In this document: piece by piece, positions 8,428-17,500 of the stretch
Position numbering within the stretch: the first letter of the stretch is position 1
Layout of the letters: each line of letters starts with the position of its first letter
Assembly: GCF_900143015.1 (NCBI RefSeq)
Contig: NZ_FSRT01000001.1
Span: forward strand, 1,922,001-1,986,000
Length of the DNA: 64,000 nt
Direction: 5' to 3'
DNA from: Fibrobacter sp. UWB11
Lineage (GTDB): Bacteria > Fibrobacterota > Fibrobacteria > Fibrobacterales > Fibrobacteraceae
Notes under the pieces: generated by a model
What the model was told of the DNA's origin: nothing
What the model saw: the letters and a program-made list of their open reading frames with translations, nothing else
The model's database searches: none
Position numbers and translations under genes: made by a program

Positions 8428-8480
8428 TCAATTATATAAAATTTTACTATTATTTTAATACAACCTAAAAAGGAGATTCT

Positions 8481-9110
8481 ATGAAAAAAGTTTTATCGAT
8501 TTCACTTGTTTTAGCAGCATTTGTACTTTCTAGCTGCGCTGTTCTGATGGGTACAAGGATGCAACCCATCGTTCTTGGAGATATGCTCATCTACGTCCGC
8601 GTATCAACAGCAAAAGCATTCATTGCAACAGGAATGCCCGAGAAACTCGAAATTGACACCCCATTCGACGCCAATGGCAGGTTCTATTACAAAAATGCCG
8701 TTCACGACACCACTAAAGGTATCGCCTCAGTTACATTAAATGATGAAGAATTAGAAATGAGCATGATACTCGCATCATACAGTAAAGCAGCACAAAACAA
8801 TCCTGAAGTTTTCCAGAACGATATAAGCGATTCTTTAAAGACAACCAGAATTTTTTCTGCTTACGATGCTCTTTTCAAAGATTGTACAAATGAAAACCTA
8901 GTCGATGCCGACTATAATTCCGAAAAGAAGTATACTTACAGATGCTACAAAATAACACATGATGACGGAACGCCAGAGGACATGTGTCTCGCATCAAGAT
9001 TAACAAAACAGGGAAACATTCTCCTTGTCATCATGCGAAGCTTCGCTTTCGGCACAAGTGTTAGAAACGAGCTTTTGGATGCCATTGAAAGCGTAGAATT
9101 CAAGGAATAA
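8481..9110 (+). CDS. Hypothetical lipoprotein
   Basis: 209 residues. The Shine-Dalgarno AAGGAG is well placed before ATG 8481. A lipoprotein signal peptide ends in the lipobox LSSC (Cys19), so export and lipidation are expected. The mature part has mixed alpha/beta character, with two more Cys (FKDCTNEN and YRCYKI) and a third in DMCLAS that could form disulfides. No family is recognised. It is flanked by terminators and so appears to be a single-gene unit. It ends convergent to the subtilase-like gene. Confidence 0.75.
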   Translation: MKKVLSISLVLAAFVLSSCAVLMGTRMQPIVLGDMLIYVRVSTAKAFIATGMPEKLEIDTPFDANGRFYYKNAVHDTTKGIASVTLNDEELEMSMILASYSKAAQNNPEVFQNDISDSLKTTRIFSAYDALFKDCTNENLVDADYNSEKKYTYRCYKITHDDGTPEDMCLASRLTKQGNILLVIMRSFAFGTSVRNELLDAIESVEFKE

Positions 9111-9130
9111 TTTTTCAAAATAACGAATAA

Positions 9131-9166
9131 AAAATATCCCGCCGGTTTTACCGACGGGATATTTTG
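9131..9166. terminator. Bidirectional terminator between convergent genes
   Basis: AAATATCCCG(C)CGGT-TTT-ACCG(A)CGGGATATTTT forms a long near-perfect hairpin with A- and T-rich flanks on both sides, between the stops of the 8481 lipoprotein and the 9182 protein. Confidence 0.7.
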
Positions 9167-9181
9167 CATTCATCTAAACGA

Positions 9182-11101
9182 TTACGCAGCCAAATCAAAG
9201 CCCAAAATCATTTGGCCATAATTTTCAGCTTCATCATCATCTTCATAAAGAACGATACGAACTACGATATAATCAGAATGTGCGGTAAATGCAACCTTTT
9301 CAAAGGCATTTGAACCATCAGCAGAAAAGTCAGCAGCACTAGAATTGTTTCTTGTATCAATATTATTCACATCATTACCTTCATAAATATAAAGGTCGAA
9401 ATCTTGAGGAATCTTGCCAAGTTTCGCAATATCATCACCACTGCTCAACCATGAAATTGCAGCCCTAACATATCTTGTCGTAAAATCAGAAAGATTTACA
9501 ACAAATCGTATTTCCTTTTTATTAGAACCACTATAATTTTTCATCAACTTATTCACATCACCAATCCAGAAACGAGAATCATGCATACATCCATAATTTG
9601 GATTTCCTCGTCCCGGCAATAAGCTGAAATAAGTAGGAGCATTAGAAGCACTAGCGCTCGTCAACAACACAGATTTGACAACTTCAGGATGTCTACGATA
9701 AAACGCATTGGTTGCCAAAAGATCAGAAACCATCCCTGCAGTATAAGCAGCAGCGGCTTCAGTACCGTCATAATACGGATCTTGTGCAGAAGTTGCCCCT
9801 GATGCAGAAGTATACTTTCTACCAATATCAGTCTTCCTTTCACCTTCATCAAAATAGAAATGGGAGTAATTATAAATTTCCGGTTTTGCAGAACCATTCA
9901 CATAATCAGGATAAGTAGACTGTGCGTTACATTTGCCAATCCCTTTTTTGCAATACCTAGGAGTATTAGTAGGCGTATAAGCTGTAATCTTTTTTGTCGA
10001 TTGATTAATAGCACCAACTGTAATAGCGTTTGCAGCATGGGCTTCATAAACAAAGTTCTTATTATTTGCAGATGCATTTCCGGCAGCTACAATTTCTACA
10101 GTACGATTATCATATATGAAGTTATCTAAATTTCGAGCAGTACTTGTATAATACAGACCTTTAGAAGTGCCTCCTTGCTTACCTTTACGGATTCGAAGAC
10201 CCATATAAACGTTATCGTCTTCATAATATTCAGAAGAACCGATATAGACATTCGAATTTTTAGATGAATTCTTTATAATTTTATATGCTTTCGACACATC
10301 CATTTCATGTCCAGGGACAAAATTATAACTGGACGATGGTGTCTGAACATATTCAATGTAATCATTATGAGCCATCTTAATTGGCGTTGCATACGAAGGC
10401 ATGTAAATACCAACTTTAGACCATTCAGGCAGCCATTCAGAATACGGTTGATAATCAATAACCCAACCATAATCTAAGCTATTTTGGTCTCCATACCAAC
10501 TTTCAATGGACAATCTAGAAGAATGAGTTGCATTTCTTCTTATTGGTGCAAAATTACTATAATAGAGTTGTTCGCCATCTCCATAAGGTGATACTCGTTT
10601 TGGATTCGAGAAATTGAAATTATACTTAGATACGTCATACCCATTATTAACTGTATTTGAGTTCATATCCGTCTTACGAACAAAAGACGTAGCAGACGAT
10701 CTAGATATATTTTTAAAATAACGATTCGACTTATCTATAAAGCCTTTTTCACCATCATACAACTTTTTTCCATAAGCTACGGCCGCGCTATATACAGGAT
10801 TTGGATTGTACACTTGCAGATAATAGTAATCATCATTGTGGTTAGACCAGCCACGACTAAAATAAGCGCCTTCCATAGCTTTTGCATTTTTCAAAAGGCC
10901 CGATGCCCTTTTTGCAAGCGCATGATTTTCCAATGACGAACCAACTTTTTGTTCATTCTTCTTAATCTTGGAATAATCTATATCTCTATAGACCATCGGC
11001 GAGTTCATTTTACTGCCACGGCGGCCAAGAACGTCATAGTTCATAGAAGCTGCGAACGCCCCTACACAGCCAACAGCCATAATTAAAGTTAACTTTTTCA
11101 T
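9182..11101 (-). CDS. Secreted subtilase-fold (S8-like) protein with Ser-to-Glu active site
   Basis: 639 residues. AAGGAG precedes the ATG, and the signal peptide ends near AFA-AS. The C-terminal half carries S8 landmarks: VEIVAAGNAS (oxyanion Asn region), HAANAITVGAIN and the block normally read GTSMAAP-VAG. Here the block reads DGTEAAAAYTAGMV, with Glu448 (codon at 9758-9760) where the nucleophile Ser should be. The usual Asp (DTG) and His (HGTH) motifs are not evident. The last 100 residues form a beta-rich domain like those after S8 domains. It is likely a non-catalytic pseudoprotease, perhaps binding peptides or polysaccharide outside the cell. The gene is more AT-rich than its neighbours. 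Confidence 0.7.
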   Translation of the reverse strand: MKKLTLIMAVGCVGAFAASMNYDVLGRRGSKMNSPMVYRDIDYSKIKKNEQKVGSSLENHALAKRASGLLKNAKAMEGAYFSRGWSNHNDDYYYLQVYNPNPVYSAAVAYGKKLYDGEKGFIDKSNRYFKNISRSSATSFVRKTDMNSNTVNNGYDVSKYNFNFSNPKRVSPYGDGEQLYYSNFAPIRRNATHSSRLSIESWYGDQNSLDYGWVIDYQPYSEWLPEWSKVGIYMPSYATPIKMAHNDYIEYVQTPSSSYNFVPGHEMDVSKAYKIIKNSSKNSNVYIGSSEYYEDDNVYMGLRIRKGKQGGTSKGLYYTSTARNLDNFIYDNRTVEIVAAGNASANNKNFVYEAHAANAITVGAINQSTKKITAYTPTNTPRYCKKGIGKCNAQSTYPDYVNGSAKPEIYNYSHFYFDEGERKTDIGRKYTSASGATSAQDPYYDGTEAAAAYTAGMVSDLLATNAFYRRHPEVVKSVLLTSASASNAPTYFSLLPGRGNPNYGCMHDSRFWIGDVNKLMKNYSGSNKKEIRFVVNLSDFTTRYVRAAISWLSSGDDIAKLGKIPQDFDLYIYEGNDVNNIDTRNNSSAADFSADGSNAFEKVAFTAHSDYIVVRIVLYEDDDEAENYGQMILGFDLAA

Positions 11102-11365
11102 ATATCTCCTTTATTTGAAGTCAACGAAATATAAAAACTTCAATTGCAACTTTATTTACAATAATACTACAACTTTTATATAAAATAATCAATTTACCTT
11201 ATACTAACAATTTATACAAAATATCATGACATATAAACAAATTAATAACAAAACAAATTGCAAATTTCATTATTTTATACACAACGTTTCATTTATCATC
11301 ATTTTTTTCACATCATCTTTTCAGCTTATCATAAAACATACAAGTCATTAAATAAACTTCTTATA
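11102..11365. other. AT-rich intergenic leader, no gene seen
   Basis: Very AT-rich sequence upstream of the subtilase-like gene, with its Shine-Dalgarno at the left edge. Multiple TATAAA/TATACT-like words could serve as promoter -10 boxes, but none stands out. No reading frame here looks coding. Confidence 0.5.
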
Positions 11366-11368
11366 TAT

Positions 11369-11408
11369 ACAAAAGCGCCCCGCAAGCTCAAACTTGCGGG
11401 GCGTTTCT
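11369..11408 (-). terminator. Terminator of the fumarase gene
   Basis: A strong 12-bp stem GCGCCCCGCAAG / CTTGCGGGGCGT with a 6-nt loop, about 50 bp beyond the fumarase stop. On the minus strand it is followed by CTTTTGTATATA. Confidence 0.7.
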
Positions 11409-11412
11409 GTTT

Positions 11413-11454
11413 AGATCCTTCGACTCTGCCCTACGGGCTTCGCTCAGGATGACA
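11413..11454 (+). repeat. GC-rich ATGACA-type repeat (ATCCT..AGGATGACA form)
   Basis: GATCCT at the left and AGGATGACA at the right flank the mini-hairpin GCCC-TAC-GGGC and TTCG words. It shares the ATCCT...AGGATGACA frame with the copy at 55907-55941. It lies at the 3' end of the fumarase gene. Confidence 0.6.
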
Positions 11455-11460
11455 AATGTG

Positions 11461-13098
11461 TTAGATCAAGCCTTCGAAGAAGTTGTTGCCCTTGTCATCC
11501 ACGAGGATGAATGCGGGGAAATCCTTGATGGTGATCTTGCGGATGGCTTCCATGCCGAGTTCCGGGAAGGCCACGATATCGTTGGACAGAATGTTCTGTT
11601 CGGCGAGGATGGCTGCCGGACCGCCGATAGAGCCGAGGAAGAATCCACCGTACTTCTTGCAAGCGTCGGTCACGTCCTGGCTGCGGTTGCCCTTAGCGAC
11701 CATGATCATCGAAGCACCCTTGCTCTGGAAGCGCATCACGTACGGGTCCATACGGTTAGCCGTCGTCGGGCCGAAGCTACCCGTCGGCATGCCTGCCGGG
11801 GTCTTGGCCGGACCGGCGTAGTAAATCGGGTGGTCAGAAACAACCTTGAGCACGGTCTTTTCTTCGTCCGTGAGTTCTTCACCGCGTTCCTGCTTGTCGA
11901 AGATTTCGGCAATCTTGGCGTGGGCCATGTCGCGGGCCACAATCATCGTACCCTTGAGGGAGAGACGCGTCTTCACCGGATACTTGGTGAGGTCGGCGAG
12001 AACTTCCTTCATCGGACGGTCGAGGTCGATTTCAACTGCCGGAGCGAGGTTCACGGCATTGCCAGCCGGGATGTAGTTTTCCGGATGGTGTTCCATCTTT
12101 TCGAGCCAGAGGCCGTTTTCGTCAATCTTGGCCTTGATGTTACGGTCAGCAGAGCAGCTCACGCCGATAGAAACCGGGCAGCTTGCAGCGTGACGCGGAG
12201 CGCGAATCACGCGAACATCGTGCACAAGGTACTTGCCGCCGAACTGGGCGCCAATGCCCGTCTTCTGGCAGATGTGCAGAACCTTTTCTTCCATTTCGAG
12301 GTCACGGAAAATACGACCACCTTCGGAACCGGAAGTCGGAATATCGTCGAGGTAGCCGCAGCTAGCGAGCTTCACCATGTGCGTGTTCATTTCGGCAGAG
12401 GTACCGCCAATCACGATAGCGAGGTGGTACGGAGGGCAAGCTGCAGTACCGAGGGTCTTCACCTTTTCGGCGAGGAACTTTTCCAAGGACTTCGGGTTGA
12501 GGAGTGCCTTGGTCATGGGCCAGTAATAAGTCTTGTTGGCAGAACCACCGCCCTTGGCGACGAAGAGGAACTTCATTTCGGCACCTTCTTCGGCGTGGAT
12601 GTCGATCTGGGCCGGGAGGTTGCAACCGGTGTTCTTTTCTTCGTACATCGTCAAGGGAGCAATCTGGCTGTAGCGAAGGTTCTTGGTGGTGTAAGCGTTG
12701 TAGACACCTTCAGAAATCGCTTCGGCGTCATCAAAGCCCGTCCAGACCTGCTGGCCCTTGTGGGCAACGCAGATAGCCGTACCGGTGTCCTGGCAGAACG
12801 GGAGGATGCCCTTGGCGGCAACGCAGGCGTTCTTGAGCATGGTGAGGGCGACAAACTTGTCGTTATCCGAAGCTTCCGGGTCCTGGAGAATCTTGGCGAC
12901 CTTGGCCGTGTGAGCCGGACGGAGGCAGAATTCAACTTCTTCGAAAGCAGCCTGGGCGATCTTGGTCAAAGCTTCCTTAGAAACCTTGAGAATCTTCTTG
13001 CCTTCGAATTCGGCGACGGAAACGCCATCTTTACCGAGATTTACGTATTCGGTAGTATCTTCACCGTGCTGGACGGTAGCTTCGTATTTGAATGCCAT
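11461..13098 (-). CDS. fumA: Class I fumarate hydratase (Fe-S)
   Basis: 545 residues, full length for FumA/FumB-type class I fumarases, with fused alpha and beta parts. Conserved blocks are [12 protein letters not shown] (first cluster Cys), [36 protein letters not shown] (second Cys), [13 protein letters not shown] (third Cys) and [12 protein letters not shown] in the beta part. The enzyme holds an oxygen-sensitive [4Fe-4S] cluster and interconverts fumarate and malate. In a succinate-forming fermenter it is expected to run malate to fumarate. It is monocistronic, with its own terminator. A long open frame on the opposite strand is a codon-bias shadow. Confidence 0.95.
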   Translation of the reverse strand: MAFKYEATVQHGEDTTEYVNLGKDGVSVAEFEGKKILKVSKEALTKIAQAAFEEVEFCLRPAHTAKVAKILQDPEASDNDKFVALTMLKNACVAAKGILPFCQDTGTAICVAHKGQQVWTGFDDAEAISEGVYNAYTTKNLRYSQIAPLTMYEEKNTGCNLPAQIDIHAEEGAEMKFLFVAKGGGSANKTYYWPMTKALLNPKSLEKFLAEKVKTLGTAACPPYHLAIVIGGTSAEMNTHMVKLASCGYLDDIPTSGSEGGRIFRDLEMEEKVLHICQKTGIGAQFGGKYLVHDVRVIRAPRHAASCPVSIGVSCSADRNIKAKIDENGLWLEKMEHHPENYIPAGNAVNLAPAVEIDLDRPMKEVLADLTKYPVKTRLSLKGTMIVARDMAHAKIAEIFDKQERGEELTDEEKTVLKVVSDHPIYYAGPAKTPAGMPTGSFGPTTANRMDPYVMRFQSKGASMIMVAKGNRSQDVTDACKKYGGFFLGSIGGPAAILAEQNILSNDIVAFPELGMEAIRKITIKDFPAFILVDDKGNNFFEGLI

Positions 13099-13144
13099 AG
13101 TAGTTTGGGCGCCAGAGGCGCAGTTGATAGTTAAAGGACAGGTC

Positions 13145-13233
13145 CACAGTCATTGGTCAATAGTCATTAGTTTTATTTAGGCGCCAAAGGCGCAATTATA
13201 TCTAATAACCAATGACCAACTACTAAAAACCAT
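13145..13233. repeat. Heptad-arm palindromic element
   Basis: The left arm has AGTCATTGGTCAATAGTCAT (words TAGTCAN/TGGTCAN). The core is GCGCC-AAA-GGCGC (13181-13193). The right arm has TAATAACCAATGACCAAC, the imperfect complement. It lies upstream of fumarase and downstream of nothing obvious. A second GCGCC-AGA-GGCGC hairpin lies just left, at about 13110-13122. Confidence 0.75.
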
Positions 13234-13307
13234 ATTTCGTTACTTTCGGCTGTAAAAATAATTCTTTCCACTGAATGTTACAAGTACTTTTGCAATAGAC
13301 TGCAGAA

Positions 13308-13403
13308 CTTAGTTACTAAGAGCCTTCGGCATTGTTACTAGTTAATAGAGAACCCTATTTTAAGATATTCTCGTAACTCAAAACTTGGGACTAGTAACTC
13401 ATC
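13308..13403. repeat. Heptad-arm element, TAGTTAC subtype
   Basis: Words AGTTACT, GTTACTAG and TTAATAG at the left (about 13310-13345) and CGTAACT and CTAGTAACT at the right (about 13370-13402) form imperfect inverted arms around an AT-rich centre. The subtype is that of the element at 276-398. A small hairpin, GAGCC-TTC-GGCAT (imperfect), lies near 13320. Confidence 0.6.
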
Positions 13404-13543
13404 TTATCCCCCGATTTCGACCATTCATCCCCCTTTTTCACATATTTTTTGAACTTTTTTACTTTTTTTATGACCAAAATCACATAAGATGTATTATTTT
13501 TGATAACGAAACAAAAAACTCATTTTTATAAGAGGATTGAATA
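13404..13543. promoter_or_regulatory. Upstream region of the Ala-rich protein gene
   Basis: An AT-rich stretch leading to the Shine-Dalgarno AAGAGGAT just before ATG 13544. It is the likely promoter region, but no box is convincing. Together with the two heptad elements it fills the 445-bp gap after fumarase. Confidence 0.35.
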
Positions 13544-14272
13544 ATGAAAAAGATTCTGCTCGCCACGATGATTTCGGCAGCTATGGTTTTTGCAGCTCCG
13601 GCAGCAAAAACGGTTAGTAAGGCCGCCACAGCAAAGAAGGCTGTTGCCGCCAAGGTAGAAAAAGCAGCCGAAGCACCGGCCGCCGCAGAAGCAAAGGCAG
13701 CAGAAGCCACCGCCGCTGCTCAGACGCAGGCTGCAGCAGCTACTACTGCAGCACAGGCTCAGGCTACTGAAGCAACAGCTACTGCAACCCAAGCTGCTGA
13801 GAACACCGCAAATGCAGCTCAGGCTCAGGCAACTGCAACCGCTGACGCTGCACAAGCACAGGCCGCTGCAGCACAAGCTCAGGCAACCGCAGTAGTTGAT
13901 TCCGCAAAGGCTCAGGCAACTGACGCCGCAGCAGCAACGCAAGCCCAGGCCGCAGCAACCGCAGACTCCGCTAAGGCTCAGGCACAAGCTGTCGTAGACA
14001 CCGCTAAGGCTCAGGCCGCTGAAGCAACTGAAGTTCTCGAAGCCAAGGCTGCCGAAGCTCCTGTTGACTCCGCCGCTCTCGCCAAGGCCGAAGAAGAAAA
14101 GAAGGCCGCCGAAGCAGAAGCTCAGGCAAAGGCTGAAGAAGAACAGAAGAAAGTCGAAAACGAAACCAGCGGCACCGCAAAGTCTGCAGTCATGGACAAT
14201 CCGTGGGAATTCATCGCTGTTTCCGCAGCATTCATCGCTTCTGTCCTCGTTATCATCTTCACTGGGGACTAA
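13544..14272 (+). CDS. Exported Ala/Gln-rich 11-residue-repeat protein with C-terminal membrane anchor
   Basis: 242 residues. The signal peptide (MKKILLATMISAAMVFAAP) is followed by about 170 residues made almost only of Ala, Gln, Thr, Glu, Lys and Asp. These fall into 11-residue units such as AQAQATEATAT, AQAQATATADA, AQAQATAVVDS, AKAQATDAAAA, TQAQAAATADS, AKAQAQAVVDT and AKAQAAEATEV, with one 7-residue unit. After a charged EEEKKAAEAEAQAKAEEEQKK coil (cut here to EEEKKAAEAEAQAK) comes a transmembrane helix, FIAVSAAFIASVLVIIF. Eleven-residue periodicity is typical of amphipathic helices in LEA group 3 and synuclein-like proteins. A periplasmic spacer or membrane-surface role is inferred; no homologue is recognised. 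Confidence 0.8.
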   Translation: MKKILLATMISAAMVFAAPAAKTVSKAATAKKAVAAKVEKAAEAPAAAEAKAAEATAAAQTQAAAATTAAQAQATEATATATQAAENTANAAQAQATATADAAQAQAAAAQAQATAVVDSAKAQATDAAAATQAQAAATADSAKAQAQAVVDTAKAQAAEATEVLEAKAAEAPVDSAALAKAEEEKKAAEAEAQAKAEEEQKKVENETSGTAKSAVMDNPWEFIAVSAAFIASVLVIIFTGD

Positions 14273-14308
14273 TAAGCGATTCTAAAAACGCTTTGTTAAA
14301 GTTTATAG

Positions 14309-14336
14309 ACCGCCCGAAAGGACGGTCTTTTTTTTT
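14309..14336 (+). terminator. Rho-independent terminator
   Basis: AGACCG-C-CC-GAAA-GG-A-CGGTCT followed by nine T residues, 36 bp after the Ala-rich gene's stop. Confidence 0.85.
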
Positions 14337-14524
14337 GAACAATTTAACTTTTGTAAACTTTTCAAAACACGGAAATTTTGAAAAAACAGGACCTAAAAAG
14401 TCTATATACTACACCCCAAGAAAAAAACGCAAAAATGGAGTATAATTTGAGAACAAAAAAACATTTATCCCAAAACTTTTTTTCATAAATAATCTATTTT
14501 ATCTTTTGAGAGATTATAGCTAGA

Positions 14525-14552
14525 GGGCAAGACTTGTTTTGCCCGCTTTTTT
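14525..14552 (+). promoter_or_regulatory. Terminator-like hairpin in the leader of the first GH9 gene (attenuator candidate)
   Basis: GGGCAAGA-CTTG-TTTTGCCC (8 bp with one G-T pair) is followed by GC and six T. The Shine-Dalgarno AAGGAG starts 9 bp later and GTG 14573 follows. The preceding gene already ends at the terminator at 14309-14336, so this hairpin lies in the leader of the cellulase transcript. Similar arrangements precede the second GH9 gene and the 60250 gene. Confidence 0.55.
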
Positions 14553-14572
14553 GGTTATACAAAGGAGACAAA

Positions 14573-17500
14573 GTGAGTATTAAGAAGTTTCTGTTAGCAT
14601 TGTGCGCAGCCACGACCGTAATGGCTGAAGATCCAACTCCTTATGAATTGCTTCGACCAGTGTTCCCATTAACATGGGATAGTACGGTATTTAAGGATTT
14701 CGACACCACTGTTACGAGAAAGCACAACGTTCTGCCGAAAAAACTAACTCCTAAAGAATATGCGCCGAACGCGATGATTCCTGATACGCTTGAACAAGCG
14801 TACTTGGACGCCATGAACGTCAAGATTTCCCCGATTCGTGTTAACCAAGCGGGTTATTTGGAAAGCGACCCCGAGCGTCAGTTCTATTACGTCGGTAACG
14901 AGACCACCTTTGAAGTTGTCGATATCGACGGAAAATCATTTGTACCAGCATTCACAGGAACACTCAAGCCTACAGGCAGCACCACATCATCTGATTGGAC
15001 AATTGTTGCCGGTACAAACGCAGCAACAGCAGACCAAAAGCGTTATAAAGTTACCACATCCGGCCCTTCCGGAAAACTCATGTTCGGTAACATTCCTCAG
15101 AACGTGCCTACCGAAACCCGTCTCCGTATCAAGGTTGGCAACAATATTTCGAGTACATTCATCGTCTCTGAAAAAGTTTACTCCATGGTAAAAGATGCAG
15201 CGCTCAAGTTCTACGGCATCAACCGCAGCGGTTTTTCCGAATCATGGTTCCGCAATCGCCTAAAGAGCCATACGAAAGATGGCGGTGGTCTAGTTATAGA
15301 TGGTCCATTAGATGCTGGTCGAGGATATTACGATGCATCCATGGCAGGAACTCTCGAAGGCGGTTACTACGACTGCGGCGACCACTTGAAGGAATCACAA
15401 ACCCAGATGTATGCCTTCATGGTTATGGCTTTGATGGCCGCTGCCAATCCAGATGTTGACGAAGACCATTACGCATTTAACCAAAGTATCACCTCCACCA
15501 CAGATGCTATCCCGGACATGCTCCGCGAAGCTAAACACGGAGCCGACTTTGTACTCCGTTCTTTCAAACGAGCAAAAGGCGTTGTTGACGACATGGCCCT
15601 CTCTATCGGTAACTACGGAACAGACCATGGCTGGTGGGGCCTCCCTGAAAACCAAGACTTTTTGCCTGTAGATACGTCTACAATTGCAAGGGACCGCGGT
15701 GGTCCAGCTTCAAGGCCGGTCCGTCTCGCAGAAATCGGTGCTAACGTTGGTGGCGAAACAGCAGCAGCACTCGCTTTTGTCGGCAAGATGTATAAGGACT
15801 ATTTCCCCGAATACAAGGTTTTTGCAGATAGCTGCATCATGGTTGCCGAAAAGATGTACGATTTCGCCAAGGCTTTGGCACAAGGCAAAAACACCTATGA
15901 TGGCGGAAAACAAATTGTTCACAACAAACAATTCGCTATTTCGTCTCCGGCATATAACGGAAATAACGAATTTGTAGATGACATGGCACTTGCATCCGTA
16001 GGCCTTCTCTACGCTACCGGCAAAAAAGAATATGCCGACGACATGATTCGAAACAAGAACATGTTCAAAGAGCAAGTTATTTCCCAGAATGGAGGTCCAG
16101 TATTCTTCGAAGGTGGTTGGTTTGTCACGGAAAACCAGGGATTCCTCAAGAATACAAAGAACACAAGCTGGGCAAACTCCTATGCCTATGCTCTTTACGC
16201 CCTCTATAAGTTAATTCTTGCAGACAAGACTAAAGCAACGACTGAATACGGCCTTACAGAAACTGAATGGCTAAACGCCGTCGAAGACTGCATTGCCAAC
16301 ATGATTGTAAACCTTGGCGATATGCGCTATGACGAAGGTGTTACAGAGACATTCCAATTCCCGAACGTCCCTAACATTTGGAAAAACAGCTCTGTTACTT
16401 ACGACAAGATTTGGTACACGATGCACACGGACCAGACCTGGATTTACAACCGTTACCGCGCGGGCGACATTTTTGAAGTTCTTGCCTACGCCGAAATCGC
16501 AGCAGATATCGAAAAGAAAGGCATAGCACTCCCTGCTATGGGCACCCCAAACTGGAAAGCTGCCGAAGCAAAACAATTCGGAATCAACCAATTGAACTAC
16601 TTGCTAGGCGTGAACCCATGGGATATTTCCTTTATCATGGGCGTTGGCGATAAGAACGATGCCCACCCACACCATCGTGCAGCCAACCCCGAAGGTAAAA
16701 ACGTTCCCGGAGCAAACTACGTCTATAAAGTTCCTATCGGAGCCCTTTATGGCGCAGTACCTCCGAACCAGCACATGAATGGCTCTGGAGGAAATGCCGG
16801 CGGAGGAACCCTTTCTTGGGAAAATTATCAAATGTCCGAAGTCTGTATTGATGCAGCAGCAACGCTTGTCAGTACGGTTAGTCTTGCATCACAAAAAATC
16901 GACAAGACCGCTGCTCCAGACATTGACGTTGAAATCCGCCATGTGAGCTTGGATTCAGCCATCGTGACCGTCAAACTGACCCAACGCGGAACAGCTACAA
17001 TTTCTTACGGCACAACCGAAGGCCAGTACAATCTGACGGCAACAGACGGAACCGCAGGCGTTCAGCATAATATCGTTCTCCGTGACTTGCAACCAGGTAC
17101 TACCTACTATTTCTATGTCACAGGAGCTAACGCATACAAGCCTGAAAATACAAAGACCAAGTTCCGCGTCGATAGCACCCAGACTCCATATAGCTTCATG
17201 ACGCTCCCCAATCTCGAAGACGCAAACATCGTGAATGTCACGGTTTGTAACGTCACTGCCGACAGTGCCGAAATCATGTGGTACACCCCCAACGGCGAAT
17301 ACGAATCCAAAGTTTACTGGGATACCATACCGCACTCTACGGCTGCAGAATTTGCATACAACACCGGAGCCGGTAACGCAGACGTCGCTGGCATTCCGAC
17401 ACAATTCCACTATGTGAAAATTGGCGGACTTAAAGAAAGCACGACCTACTACTTCATGGTCGAAAGTAACGGAATCATTGTAAACCTCAACGACAAGGGC

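Noticed and set aside
11449-13134. A 561-codon open frame on the plus strand opposite fumarase
   Set aside because: It mirrors the high-GC third positions of fumarase, encodes a His/Val/Glu-rich sequence without motifs, and has no ribosome-binding site. The class I fumarase match on the minus strand is unambiguous.
14418-14446. Sigma-70 promoter with TATAAT at 14441 for the cellulase unit
   Set aside because: The -10 is perfect, but no -35 or TGn extension supports it in a very AT-rich stretch; it is plausible but not listed as a feature.
14534-14572. ATG 14534 as start of the first GH9
   Set aside because: It lies inside the leader hairpin; the GTG at 14573 has a clear Shine-Dalgarno and begins a normal signal peptide.
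14400-14572. Sigma-54 (-24 GG / -12 GC) promoter upstream of the cellulase unit
   Set aside because: I looked for TGGCAC-N5-TTGC-like spacing, as the NtrC-like gene would suggest, and saw none.
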